From the NCBI GenBank assembly GCA_020853975.1, contig JADYXW010000041.1, positions 30,541-94,540 on the forward strand: 64,000 nt of DNA, given 5' to 3'. Of the stretch, positions 27,619 through 36,380 are shown in pieces. Origin of the DNA: Phycisphaerales bacterium (GTDB taxonomy: Bacteria > Planctomycetota > Phycisphaerae > Phycisphaerales > UBA1924). The notes below the pieces were generated by a model that was not told the DNA's origin, searched no databases, and saw nothing but the letters and a program-made list of their open reading frames with translations. How positions within the stretch are numbered: position 1 is the first letter of the stretch; each line of letters starts with the position of its first letter. The translations under genes were made by a program, and so were the position numbers.

Positions 27619-28419
27619 TCAGAAGAGCCCCCGCAGTTCAGGCTCTCTCCGGGCGGGGCCGGCGGCTGTCACATCCACTACCACCGCGGAGTGATCGGAG
27701 AGCCCGCGTTCGCGCCCGGCGTGATCGTGCCAGGCCCCGCGAACCCGGGCTCCGACGCCGGGGGAGGCCCATGCCCCATCGATCCGGCCCGAGCAGCCGT
27801 CGTGCCCCTCCCAGGTGGGGTCGCGGCGGCCCGGGTTGCTCTCACGCCAGCAATCCCGGTACCCGAGTGACCAGAGCACGCCCAGCAGTTCCTCCCCCCC
27901 ATAGCGTGTGGACCCATCGGGACCTCGCCGCGCAGTATTTAGGTCTCCAACGATCAGCAGCGGGCGGCTGCACCAGGTCCTCGCAACGTCCAGCAACCCG
28001 TGCAAGAACAGCGACTTATCGCCGGGACGAGTGTCGTCCGGCACGTGCACGCCGAGCACGGCCAGGTCCAGCTTCTCAAACCACGCGCCGAGCCATCGGC
28101 GACCAGGGACCCCGCTCGGAGCCGGGATGAGCGAGGTGGGCGGTGATTCGCTCGCCAAGAGCAACCCGTTGGCGTCGCCGGCGTCCGAGGTGTGCTGGTA
28201 CGCGAGCCCTGAATCCGCGAACTGGGATCGGAGCATGGAACCCCGGGCGGCCCGGAACTCCTGCAAGACGACGACCTGCGGACAGAGGGAGTTCAGGTGG
28301 AGCCCGATGAGGGGGGTGCGCACGGCCCCCCCGCCCTGGAGGATGTTCCAAGACACAACCCGCAGGCAGCCCGAAATCGGCCCTTGCACAAGGCCATCAT
28401 TCGCCGTCGCCCCTTGCAA
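27619..28419 (-). CDS. Endonuclease/exonuclease/phosphatase (EEP) family protein
   Basis: 266 residues. EEP motifs are in order: RVVSWNIL, VVLQEFRA, GVHVPDD, LLIVGDLNTARRG, GRIDGAW and GLSDHSAVVVDV, giving the Asn, Glu, Asp, Asn, Asp and His residues of the metal site. Substrates in the family range from DNA to phosphoesters and sphingolipids, so none is assigned. No signal peptide. The ORF-track start is a TTG; a GTG ten codons inside is an alternative. It is divergent from a histidine kinase. Confidence 0.85.
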   Translation of the reverse strand: MQGATANDGLVQGPISGCLRVVSWNILQGGGAVRTPLIGLHLNSLCPQVVVLQEFRAARGSMLRSQFADSGLAYQHTSDAGDANGLLLASESPPTSLIPAPSGVPGRRWLGAWFEKLDLAVLGVHVPDDTRPGDKSLFLHGLLDVARTWCSRPLLIVGDLNTARRGPDGSTRYGGEELLGVLWSLGYRDCWRESNPGRRDPTWEGHDGCSGRIDGAWASPGVGARVRGAWHDHAGRERGLSDHSAVVVDVTAAGPARREPELRGLF

Positions 28420-28435
28420 AGCAGTCGGCGGGGGC

Positions 28436-28441
28436 GATACT
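28436..28441 (+). promoter_or_regulatory. GATACT -10-like element 5 nt before kinase GTG
   Basis: GATACT ends five bases (TCCGC) before the GTG at 28447. It is weaker than the other sites because the first T is G, but the spacing matches exactly. Confidence 0.35.
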
Positions 28442-28446
28442 TCCGC

Positions 28447-29298
28447 GTGGTTGGCGTCTGGATCATCCTCGGAATCGCGTTTGGTGCGGGCGCGACGGCG
28501 CTCGCCGCGTGGTGGCGGATCAGGCGTTCGAGCGCGCGGGCCCGCGTGGCGGAGCGCCGAGCACGGGCCGCGGAGCGCCTAGCGGAGCTGGGGGCCATGA
28601 CCGGGGGGCTCGCCCACGAGATCAAGAACCCGCTGTCCACGATCGGCCTGAACGCCCAGTTGCTGGCGGAGGGGATCGATGAACTGCCCGCCGACGCCCC
28701 GCCGGACCCCGAACTCAAGCAGAGACTCTCGCGGCGGCTCACATCGCTGCGTCGCGAGACCGAGCGGCTGCGGGGCATCCTGACCGATTTCCTGAGCTAT
28801 GCAGGGGAAGTGCGGGTCGACCTCAAGGCCACGGACATCAACGAGGTCGTGTCGGAGTTGGCCGACTTCTTCGGCCCACAGGCTCAGCAGCAGGGCGTGC
28901 GGATGAGGCTGGACGCTCCGGGGGGCACGGTTCGGGCCCACGTCGACCCTGCCTTGCTGAAGCAGGCCCTGCTGAATCTGGCACTCAACTCGGTGCAGGC
29001 GCTGGCCTCGATGCCGGCGGGTTCCGGACCCCGTGAACTGATCCTGAAGACCAGCCGCGGTCACGACGCCGAGAAGGTGCCGGTGGTGGAGATTCGCGTC
29101 ATCGACACCGGGCCGGGGATGGCGCCGGAAGTCCTGGCGAACCTCTTCACTCCATACTTCACGACCAAGGCGGGAGGGTCCGGGCTGGGCCTGCCGACGA
29201 CGCGGAGGTTGATCGAGGCCCAGAACGGCCGCATCGAGGTGCACTCGGAACCGGGGCGGGGCACGGTGTTCACCATCGCGTTTCCGGCGTTGGCGTAG
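28447..29298 (+). CDS. Histidine kinase with one N-terminal membrane helix
   Basis: 283 residues from the GTG at 28447; the longer ORF would run antisense through the EEP gene. One helix (VVGVWIILGIAFGAGATALAAWW) is followed by an Arg/Ala-rich linker, HisKA with GGLAHEIKNPLSTI (H57), N box LNLALNSVQAL, DTGPGM, LFTPYFTT and GSGLGLPTT. There is no sensor domain, so it probably responds through partners or membrane state. It is followed by an FHA-GAF kinase; no response regulator is adjacent. Confidence 0.9.
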   Translation: MVGVWIILGIAFGAGATALAAWWRIRRSSARARVAERRARAAERLAELGAMTGGLAHEIKNPLSTIGLNAQLLAEGIDELPADAPPDPELKQRLSRRLTSLRRETERLRGILTDFLSYAGEVRVDLKATDINEVVSELADFFGPQAQQQGVRMRLDAPGGTVRAHVDPALLKQALLNLALNSVQALASMPAGSGPRELILKTSRGHDAEKVPVVEIRVIDTGPGMAPEVLANLFTPYFTTKAGGSGLGLPTTRRLIEAQNGRIEVHSEPGRGTVFTIAFPALA

Positions 29299-29326
29299 TC
29301 AGGCAACTCCGGGGGGAACCCGCCCG

Positions 29327-29332
29327 TATGGT
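29327..29332 (+). promoter_or_regulatory. TATGGT -10 element 5 nt before FHA kinase GTG
   Basis: TATGGT ends five bases (TTGCG) before the GTG at 29338. No Shine-Dalgarno; predicted leaderless. Confidence 0.45.
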
Positions 29333-29337
29333 TTGCG

Positions 29338-31053
29338 GTGCTCATCCTGACCGTCATCCAGGGACCGGACAAGGGGAGGCGGTTTGAGCTGCCCGACCAG
29401 GAGCCCCAGCTTCTGGGCCGGTCGAGCGAGGCCCTGCCGATAGACGACAACGCGGTCTCCCGTCGGCACGCGGAGCTGACCCCCGACGACGGGCACTGGT
29501 ACATCCGGGACCTGGAGAGTCAGAACGGGACGTACGTGAACGGCGTGCGCATCGGGGACCGCACGCGACTTCGCCTGGGAGATCAGGTCCGCGTCGGGCA
29601 GACCCTGCTCGTGTTCGGGGTGAGCGAGTCGCGCGCCCCGGACATCGTGCGGGTGGTGGGACCAAACAGGATCGACGCGTCGATCGAGCGCACACTCCCC
29701 AGCGTGTCCCCGCCCGGGCTCTCTCTCTCGGGCGGCAATGACGACTCGGTCATCCTCGCGGAGCCCGAGCCCCGGGCCGCGGCCCCGGACCACCTGCGGG
29801 TCATCTACCGCCTGACGACGCTGCTCACGACCCGGGTGATCGACCGGCAAGAGCTTCTGCGGACCGTGCTGGACCTTGTCTTCGCGGAGTTTCGCCCGCA
29901 GCGAGGCTGCATCATGGTCGCGGGGCCCACCCCGGAAGCGCCGATGGTGCCCGAGGTGGTGAAGTTCCGCGAGGAGCCTCTGGACCCGGACGAGGCGAAG
30001 TTCCAGGTCAGCCGCACGATCCTGTTCCACGCGGTGCTCAAGGGCGAGGGTGTTCTCGCGAGCAACGCGATGAACGACCCGCGGTTCGCGAGCGGGGACA
30101 GCGTGCAGAGGCTGCACATCCGCTCGGCGATCTGTTCTCCCATCCGGTTCCGGGACCGAACCTTCGGCGCCATCTACATCGACTCGTCGATCGCGAACTA
30201 CACGTTCACGCCCGAACAGCTCGCCCTGATGAACGCCATCGGCCAGCACGCGGGGCTGGCCCTCTCCAACGCCGACCTCTACCTTCAGAACCTGCAGGCC
30301 GAGAGACTGGCGGCGATCGGCGAGACCGTGGCCCAACTCTCCCACTCCATCAAGAACATGCTGCAGGGGCTGCGGGGCGGGGCGGATGTGGTGGAGATGG
30401 GCCTCACGAAGAATGACCTGAAACTGGCCCGGGGCGGCTGGACGATCCTCCAGCGGAACCTCTCCCGAATCATCTCGCTCACGATGAACATGCTGGCGTT
30501 CTCGCGCCAGCGTCGCGTCGAGGTCGAGCTCGTGCGTCTCGCGCCGATCATCGACGAGTGCGTGCAACTCCTGGAGACCGCGTGCCAGGCCAAGCAGGTC
30601 GCTATCCTCGCAGACGCCGACGCGGAGATGCCCCCCGTGGCGGTGGATGCGCCGCTGATCCACCAGATGCTCATGAACCTGCTCTCCAACGCGGTGGAGG
30701 CGGTTGAGCCCGGGCTGGGCGCGGTCACCGTGAAGGCCCACTACGAGGCCGCGAGCGACGGGCACGGGCCGGTCGCGGTGCTGCAAGTCATCGACAACGG
30801 GCCCGGTATCCCGGCCTCGAAGCAGCAGTGGGTCTTTGAGCCCTTCAACACGACCAAGGGGATCAAGGGCACGGGGCTTGGGCTCGCCGTCGCAAGGCGA
30901 GTGGCCGAGGAGCACGGCGGGAGGATCAGCGTGAGTTCAGAGGAGGGCCGCGGCGCGACCTTCACCATCACGCTGCCCGCGGACGGGGCCTCGGTCGCCG
31001 ATCCGTCCGCGACCGCGACCTCGCGGCACCGCAGCCCGCCACTGGGCCAGTGA
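29338..31053 (+). CDS. FHA-GAF-histidine kinase hybrid
   Basis: 571 residues. The N-terminal FHA domain (about 1-100) has LLGRSSEALPIDDNAVSRRHAEL and SQNGTYVNG, the phosphothreonine-binding signatures. A GAF domain follows (about 165-320). HisKA has AQLSHSIKNMLQG (H near 337), then an ATPase with NLLSNAVEAV, DNGPGIP, VFEPFNTTK and GTGLGLAV. Soluble. FHA plus histidine kinase links Ser/Thr phosphorylation to two-component signalling. The terminal GTGA touches the ORF-track start of the next gene. Confidence 0.92.
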   Translation: MLILTVIQGPDKGRRFELPDQEPQLLGRSSEALPIDDNAVSRRHAELTPDDGHWYIRDLESQNGTYVNGVRIGDRTRLRLGDQVRVGQTLLVFGVSESRAPDIVRVVGPNRIDASIERTLPSVSPPGLSLSGGNDDSVILAEPEPRAAAPDHLRVIYRLTTLLTTRVIDRQELLRTVLDLVFAEFRPQRGCIMVAGPTPEAPMVPEVVKFREEPLDPDEAKFQVSRTILFHAVLKGEGVLASNAMNDPRFASGDSVQRLHIRSAICSPIRFRDRTFGAIYIDSSIANYTFTPEQLALMNAIGQHAGLALSNADLYLQNLQAERLAAIGETVAQLSHSIKNMLQGLRGGADVVEMGLTKNDLKLARGGWTILQRNLSRIISLTMNMLAFSRQRRVEVELVRLAPIIDECVQLLETACQAKQVAILADADAEMPPVAVDAPLIHQMLMNLLSNAVEAVEPGLGAVTVKAHYEAASDGHGPVAVLQVIDNGPGIPASKQQWVFEPFNTTKGIKGTGLGLAVARRVAEEHGGRISVSSEEGRGATFTITLPADGASVADPSATATSRHRSPPLGQ

Positions 31054-31067
31054 GGCGTCGCAGCGGC

Positions 31068-31073
31068 TACCCT
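31068..31073 (+). promoter_or_regulatory. TACCCT -10 element 6 nt before MBL gene TTG
   Basis: TACCCT lies six bases (GAGGGC) before an in-frame TTG at 31080. The GAGGGC could instead act as a Shine-Dalgarno for the GTG at 31089. Confidence 0.35.
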
Positions 31074-31079
31074 GAGGGC

Positions 31080-32510
31080 TTGCCACACGTGCGCATCGAG
31101 TTCTGGGGAGCCGCGGGCGAGGTCACCGGGTCGTGCTACGTCGTGCACACGCCCCGCGCTCGAGTGATGATCGACGCGGGCCTTCACCAGGGGGAGCGAG
31201 AAACGTTCGAGCACAACCAGCGCCTGCCGCGGGACCTTGCCTCCATCGACGCGATGGTGCTGACGCACGCGCACCTCGATCACGCGGGGCGTCTGCCCAT
31301 GCTGCCCCGTCGGGGCTACACAGGGCCGGTGTACTGCACGGCGCCGACGGCGGATTTGTGCGAGATTCTGCTGATGGACAGCGCGAGGCTTCAGGAGGCC
31401 GACGCCGCTCGGCGGGCCCGCAAGGTGCCTACGGAGAACGGTGACGCGGAAGCGCTCTATACGCCCGAGCACGTCCCGGCGGCGCTGGCACTCCTCCGGC
31501 CCACGCCGCTGGACGTCTGGACGCCGATCGCGCCGGGCGTGCAGGCCCGGCTCGTGGACTCCGGGCACATCCTGGGCTCCGCGAGCGTGGAGTTGAAGGT
31601 CGAGAGGCCCAGTGGCCCTGCCATCCGCGTTGTCTTTTCGGGCGACATCGGCCCACGCGGCATGCCGCTGCTCATGGACCCCACGATCCCCGGTTCGGAC
31701 TCCAGCCCGCCCGATCTGGTGGTCATGGAATCGACCTACGGCGACCGCGACCACCGCTCGCTGGACTCCACCATCTCCGAGCTCCGCGGGATCATGCACG
31801 AGGCGATCTGGGCCAAGGAGAGGATCCTCATCCCCGCCTTCGCCATAGGTCGCTCGCAGCTCGCCATCTACTACCTCGGGAGGCTCGCGAGCGAGGGAGT
31901 CACGCCAACGCTTCCCGTGTACCTCGACAGTCCTATGGCGATCGCCGCCATGAAGCTGTACCACCGCTACGCGGATCAGCTCGACGAGCGGATGAACGAT
32001 CACGCCACCCGGGGCCGATCGGCGCTCAGGTACCCCGAGCTGCACCTCTGCGAGACCGTAGAAGAGTCGCAGCGCCTGAACGACAGGGATGGGCCGCTGG
32101 CCATCATCGCCGGCTCGGGCATGTGCAACGGCGGGCGGATCGTGCACCACCTGCGCCACCATCTGTGGAAGCGCGACACGCGAGTGCTCATCCCGGGGTA
32201 CCAGGCGGCGAACACTCTGGGCCGTCTCCTCGTCAGCGGCGCCACGAGCGTGCGGATCTTCGGCGACGAGATTCCGGTCAGGGCAAAGGTCCACACGGTC
32301 GGCGGACTTTCGGCGCACGCGGGACGCCGCGAGCTGATCGAGTGGGCCGGGGCCGCAAGCCGGGGAGGCGGCTGCCCGATCGTCCTCACACACGGCGAAG
32401 ACCCGCAGCGCGAGTCCCTGGCGCTGGCCCTGATCCGGACGCTCGGTGCACGGGTCGTGCGGCCGGCCTTCGGGGACAGCGTTGAGGTCATCCCCCGGTC
32501 GCTCGCCTAA
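31080..32510 (+). CDS. Beta-CASP metallo-beta-lactamase-fold hydrolase (CPSF73-like)
   Basis: About 476 residues. The MBL motif is LTHAHLDHAGRLP, with further metal ligands in DSGHILGSASVEL and FSGDIGP. The beta-CASP part has ESTYGDRDH, IPAFAIGRSQLAIYYL, DSPMA, IIAGSGMCNGGRIVHHL and the C-terminal GGLSAHAGR. This combination is typical of RNA-processing nucleases related to CPSF-73 and archaeal/bacterial YSH1-type proteins. Three starts are possible: GTG 31050, TTG 31080 (chosen for the -10 spacing) and GTG 31089. It ends tail to tail with the M3 peptidase over CTAA. Confidence 0.9.
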   Translation: MPHVRIEFWGAAGEVTGSCYVVHTPRARVMIDAGLHQGERETFEHNQRLPRDLASIDAMVLTHAHLDHAGRLPMLPRRGYTGPVYCTAPTADLCEILLMDSARLQEADAARRARKVPTENGDAEALYTPEHVPAALALLRPTPLDVWTPIAPGVQARLVDSGHILGSASVELKVERPSGPAIRVVFSGDIGPRGMPLLMDPTIPGSDSSPPDLVVMESTYGDRDHRSLDSTISELRGIMHEAIWAKERILIPAFAIGRSQLAIYYLGRLASEGVTPTLPVYLDSPMAIAAMKLYHRYADQLDERMNDHATRGRSALRYPELHLCETVEESQRLNDRDGPLAIIAGSGMCNGGRIVHHLRHHLWKRDTRVLIPGYQAANTLGRLLVSGATSVRIFGDEIPVRAKVHTVGGLSAHAGRRELIEWAGAASRGGGCPIVLTHGEDPQRESLALALIRTLGARVVRPAFGDSVEVIPRSLA

Positions 32511-34246
32511 GCGGGCAGCGACTCGAGCTCCGCGTGCACTCTGGCCGCGAGACGGCTCAGCGTCTGAGGGCCGAAATCAAACTGAATGCCCGCGGCGGAG
32601 AAGAGCTCCGGGAGAGGCCTGCTTCCCCCGAGTGCGAGAGCCCGCTTGTATCGCTCGAGCGCGCTCGCCTCGCCCTGTTCGGTGCTGTGGAGCCAGAGCT
32701 GGAGCGCGCCGAGCTGGGCGATGCCGTACTCGATGTAGTAGAACGGGTGGCTGAACAGGTGGAGCTGCTTCTGCCACGTGATGTCGCGGTGGTGCTCGAG
32801 CCCGCGCCAGCTCGCGCCGCCCCCGAATCGCGCGTCCAGCGCCCGCCAGCACGCCGCACGGTCTTCCCGAGTGTGCCCGGGGTTGGCGTAGACCCAGTGC
32901 TGGAAGGCGTCGATGGTCGCGATCCACGGGAGGATGACGATGGCCCGCTCCAACTGTTCGCGCCGGGCGCGCGCGTGATCTTCCGGCGACGCGTAGAACG
33001 CGTCCGCCCCGCCCAGATGGTTCATCGTCAGCAGCTCCATCGACATGCTCGCTACCTCGGCAAACTCTGTCGGGCTGTGCCGATACTCCACGAGCGGCTC
33101 GTGCGCACAGAGCATCGAGTGGAAGGCGTGGCCCGCCTCGTGCACCATCGTCTCCACATCCCGGTTCATCCCCGCAGCGTTCATGAAGATGAACGGCTTG
33201 TTCGAGCGGTCGAGCATGTACTGGTAGCCCCCCGGGGCCTTGCCCTTCCGGGAGTCCAGGTCCAGGCACACGGCGCCCGCGTCGGAGGCTCGGCGAATCC
33301 GGCCCTCGCCTTCGCCAAGCGACCCGAACATCTCGGCGAGGCCCGCGTCGAGGCGGCGGAAGACGGCGCGCGTGCGGCGTACGAGGTCCGCGCCGCCCGA
33401 GAAGGGCTTGAGGGGCTCTCTCCCCTTCGGGTCGACCGTGAGGTCCCACGGCCTGAGTTCATCCACGCCCAGCACGCTCGCTCGTTCCCTGTGAATGGCC
33501 CTGACAAGCGGCACGATCTCGCTCTCGACGCCCTCGTGAAACCGCAGGCAGGCCTCCGGCCCGTAGTCGAAGCGGTGCATGGACCGGAACGCATAGCCCA
33601 CATAGTCGCGGAACCCTGCGTTCCGGGCGATCCGGTGCCGCAACGCGATCATGCGGTCGTAGACGGTGCTGATCGCCTCGTGGTCCTGGTGCCGCCTCTC
33701 CGCGACCGCGCGCCACGAAGCCTCACGCACCGAACGGTCGGTGCGCTCCTGGTACCGGGCCATCTGGGGGAGCGTCTGCTCGGAGCCGTCGAACGTCACC
33801 ATCATCGCGCCGAGCACTTCGTCGTACCGCTGCGAGAGCTGCGCAAGCTCGGTCTCGAGCGGAATGTTCTGCTCGCGGAAAATATCGACGTCCGCGCGTG
33901 CGTTTCGGACGAGCACCGCGAGCCGGGCCTCCGCGTGCCCCGGCGCCTCCGCGAGCGAGACCAGCCTGCGATCCAACTCGAACGCAAGCTGGATCACGCG
34001 TGGGGAGACCTGCTCGACGTACGACGCGTACGCCCTTGCGGCGTCCTGGTCGTCGGTGTTGCAGGTCATGGCGATGTAGAGCCGCGCCCGCCCCTCGCTC
34101 AGGGCCGCCCCGAGCTCGCTGCGATCCGCGACCCACGCTCCGAACGCCTGCGCTCCGCGCACCTCGCGGGTGAGCAGTTCCTGAACGACGGGCTCGACGT
34201 GCGTGAGGCTGGTCGGGTCAAAGTCGGGGCTCAGGTGCGGGGGCAT
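32507..34246 (-). CDS. M3 family oligoendopeptidase (PepF-like)
   Basis: 579 residues, a normal size for oligoendopeptidase F. Zinc site HEAGHAFHS (369-373), and a downstream PTEFAEVASMSMELL region providing the third ligand. The C-terminal HLFSHPFYYIEYGIAQLGALQLW is a PepF signature. It hydrolyses short cytoplasmic peptides; no signal peptide. A GGAGG Shine-Dalgarno is placed 7-8 nt before the ATG. Confidence 0.92.
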   Translation of the reverse strand: MPPHLSPDFDPTSLTHVEPVVQELLTREVRGAQAFGAWVADRSELGAALSEGRARLYIAMTCNTDDQDAARAYASYVEQVSPRVIQLAFELDRRLVSLAEAPGHAEARLAVLVRNARADVDIFREQNIPLETELAQLSQRYDEVLGAMMVTFDGSEQTLPQMARYQERTDRSVREASWRAVAERRHQDHEAISTVYDRMIALRHRIARNAGFRDYVGYAFRSMHRFDYGPEACLRFHEGVESEIVPLVRAIHRERASVLGVDELRPWDLTVDPKGREPLKPFSGGADLVRRTRAVFRRLDAGLAEMFGSLGEGEGRIRRASDAGAVCLDLDSRKGKAPGGYQYMLDRSNKPFIFMNAAGMNRDVETMVHEAGHAFHSMLCAHEPLVEYRHSPTEFAEVASMSMELLTMNHLGGADAFYASPEDHARARREQLERAIVILPWIATIDAFQHWVYANPGHTREDRAACWRALDARFGGGASWRGLEHHRDITWQKQLHLFSHPFYYIEYGIAQLGALQLWLHSTEQGEASALERYKRALALGGSRPLPELFSAAGIQFDFGPQTLSRLAARVHAELESLPA

Positions 34247-34329
34247 GCGCGGAAGTCCTCCGTTGAAATCCCGCGAGGCCCGCGGGGCCCCATCCTAAGG
34301 CCGGACGGCGGCACCCCGGGTCGATCGCG

Positions 34330-34335
34330 TACGCT
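34330..34335 (+). promoter_or_regulatory. TACGCT -10 element 7 nt before KAS gene
   Basis: TACGCT, then TGTCGCT, then ATG at 34343. No Shine-Dalgarno; predicted leaderless or with one or two leader bases. Confidence 0.45.
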
Positions 34336-34342
34336 TGTCGCT

Positions 34343-35722
34343 ATGGCGCGGGACGTCTTCATCACTGGAATAGGCTCGGTGTCGGCGCTAGGGGTTGGCG
34401 TGCAGCCGCTGTGGGAGGGGATGTGCGCGGGGCGCAGCTCGCTCGGGCCGCTCACCCTGCTCGACCCGAGCGGCTTTTCGTCAAAGTTGGGCGGTGAGGT
34501 GAAGAACTTCGCCGCCAAGGACTACGTGCCAAAGAGCTACCGCAAGGCTGTGAAGGTCATGGCCCGCGACATCGAACTGGCCGTCGGGGCCGCCAAGGTC
34601 GCGGTGGACGACGCGGGGCTCGTGACGCGTTCGCACGCCGACACGCCGGACCGCTCGCCCTCGTACGAGGCCTCCCGCATGGGCTGCCACATCGGGGCCG
34701 GGCTGATCGCTGCCGAAACGCTGGAACTGGCCGCAGCCCAGGCGACGGCGGTGAGCGACGACCCGGCCGACGCCGCTGCGGGCGGCTTCTCCCTCCGTAA
34801 CTGGGGCACCGTGTCCACTCCCGCCTTAAGCCCGAAGGGTGGCATGGACAACCTGCCCCCGCTGTGGATGCTCAAGTACCTCCCCAACATGCTCGCCTGT
34901 CACGTCACGATCATCCACGGTTGTGAGGGCCCCTCGAACACGATCACGTGCGCTGAGGCGAGTTCGCTCCTTTCGCTGGGCGAAAGCCGCAGGGTCATCG
35001 AACGGGGCGATGCTGACGTCTGCTTCAGCGGCGGAGCGGAATCAAAGCTCTCTCTCATGGGCTTGATGAGGGCGGAGTTCACCGGACGGCTTGCGCCCAC
35101 GGGCGAGGCCACAGACGGGGGCGCCATCGTCCGTCCCTTCGACCCCGATGCTCCGGGCACGCTGCTGGCGGAGGGGGGCGGGATCCTGATTCTTGAGGCG
35201 GAGCCCGCGGCCAGAGCACGCGGGGCCAGGGCCTACGCGAGGCTCTCCGGCTTCGGCGCGGCACAATCCCCGACCGGCTATCTGCCGACCGGCCCGGAAG
35301 CACCAGAGGCCGAGGACCAGGCCCTGCAGCTCGCGATCGAGGCGGCTCTGCGCGACGCAGGCCTGTCCCCGGGCGACATCGACGCGATTGCATCGCACGC
35401 GCTGGGCTGGGCCGACCACGACGCCACCGAGCTGCGGGCGCTGTCGGCGGTATTCGGCGCCCGCCTGCCCGACATCGAGATCCTCACGACTGCCCCTTTC
35501 GTGGGGGACATGGGCGCCGGTCACGGCGCGGTGCAGGCGGCGGCGGCGGCGCTCGCGGTCTTTCACCAAACGCTCCCCGCGAGGTTGAACGCGGGGCGCC
35601 CGCCCGCGAGGGTGCGGGCCGGAGCCGCACCGACGCGGCCCGCGACCTTGAGGCATGTGCTCGTGGTGTCCGCCTCCATTGGAGGGCAGAACTCGGCCGC
35701 GATCCTGAGCCGCATCACCTGA
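34343..35722 (+). CDS. Divergent beta-ketoacyl synthase
   Basis: 459 residues starting at MARDVFITGIGSVSALG; the 1062-residue ORF in the track is an antisense extension. The thiolase-fold synthase keeps a nucleophilic C203 (NTITCAEASS), H352 (ASHALGWADHD, where FabF has HGTGT) and H394 (GDMGAGHGAVQ). The Lys of the usual SxKxxxGH block is absent. The triad is thus intact but its surroundings are altered, so it may be a specialised condensing enzyme. It is followed by a degenerate GxxExxY gene and a canonical FabF-like synthase. Confidence 0.85.
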   Translation: MARDVFITGIGSVSALGVGVQPLWEGMCAGRSSLGPLTLLDPSGFSSKLGGEVKNFAAKDYVPKSYRKAVKVMARDIELAVGAAKVAVDDAGLVTRSHADTPDRSPSYEASRMGCHIGAGLIAAETLELAAAQATAVSDDPADAAAGGFSLRNWGTVSTPALSPKGGMDNLPPLWMLKYLPNMLACHVTIIHGCEGPSNTITCAEASSLLSLGESRRVIERGDADVCFSGGAESKLSLMGLMRAEFTGRLAPTGEATDGGAIVRPFDPDAPGTLLAEGGGILILEAEPAARARGARAYARLSGFGAAQSPTGYLPTGPEAPEAEDQALQLAIEAALRDAGLSPGDIDAIASHALGWADHDATELRALSAVFGARLPDIEILTTAPFVGDMGAGHGAVQAAAAALAVFHQTLPARLNAGRPPARVRAGAAPTRPATLRHVLVVSASIGGQNSAAILSRIT

Positions 35723-35807
35723 CCTCGCTACACCCGGACGGCTAACATTGCACCGCGGCGGCGCTCGGCGTCACCCTCCGGCTCTACGCAACTTTGGAGA
35801 CCAACCG

Positions 35808-36380
35808 ATGACCAACGAGTTTTCCCATGACTATCGCGGCGGCGGGGGCGGCGGACGCGGGCCTGGCAGGGGCGGGCACCGTGGTGGCGGCGAGCGGCGG
35901 GGCGTGCCGCTCTCGGCTCTGGACCCCACCACCACCGAGGCATCCCGCAAGGTCATCGGCGCCGCCATCGAGGTTCATAGGGCGCTCGGCCCCGGCTACG
36001 CGCGTGATGTGTACCACGCGGCGCTCCGGTCTGAGCTTGATGCCCTGGGCGTGAAGCACGAGGTGGGCAAGAAGATTCCCGTGAAGTTCAAGGACCGCGA
36101 GGTCGGGAGCACCGCGTGCGACCTGCTGGTCGAGGGGCTGTTCATCGTCTCAGTCGCGGCCAACCCAGGCCCCGTGAGCACGCCCGAGCGGCTGGCCCTG
36201 CGGGCGCAGCTGCGTGCGGCGAACTTTGAGCTTGGGTTGATCGTCAACTTCGGCGAGCGCCGCCTGAAGGACGGGCTGGTGCGCGTGGTGAACATCGACA
36301 AGCTCCGGGCCGAGAAGGGCATCGGCGCCGACGATGACCTGGACGACGGTGCCGGCTCGAGCCACGACTTCGACCAATGA
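35808..36380 (+). CDS. GxxExxY-family protein with RGG-like N-terminus, catalytic motifs degraded
   Basis: 190 residues from ATG 35808 (TTGGAGA upstream). Residues 8-32 are Gly/Arg-rich (DYRGGGGGGRGPGRGG), like RNA-binding RGG boxes. The rest aligns in outline with the GxxExxY family, a PD-(D/E)xK nuclease-like fold: VIGAAIEVHRALGPGY, KKIPVKFKDREVG, CDLLVEGLFIVSV and FELGLIVNFGERRLKDG. But the GxxExxY signature reads GYARDVY (63-69) and the normal ExK strand reads SVAA, so the catalytic residues look lost. Its stop overlaps the next start (ATGA). The role is unknown, perhaps binding only. Confidence 0.75.
   Translation: MTNEFSHDYRGGGGGGRGPGRGGHRGGGERRGVPLSALDPTTTEASRKVIGAAIEVHRALGPGYARDVYHAALRSELDALGVKHEVGKKIPVKFKDREVGSTACDLLVEGLFIVSVAANPGPVSTPERLALRAQLRAANFELGLIVNFGERRLKDGLVRVVNIDKLRAEKGIGADDDLDDGAGSSHDFDQ

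Noticed and set aside
32534-35722. 1062-aa ORF on plus strand
   Set aside because: Its first ~600 codons are antisense to the M3 peptidase; only the part from 34343 is a real ketosynthase.
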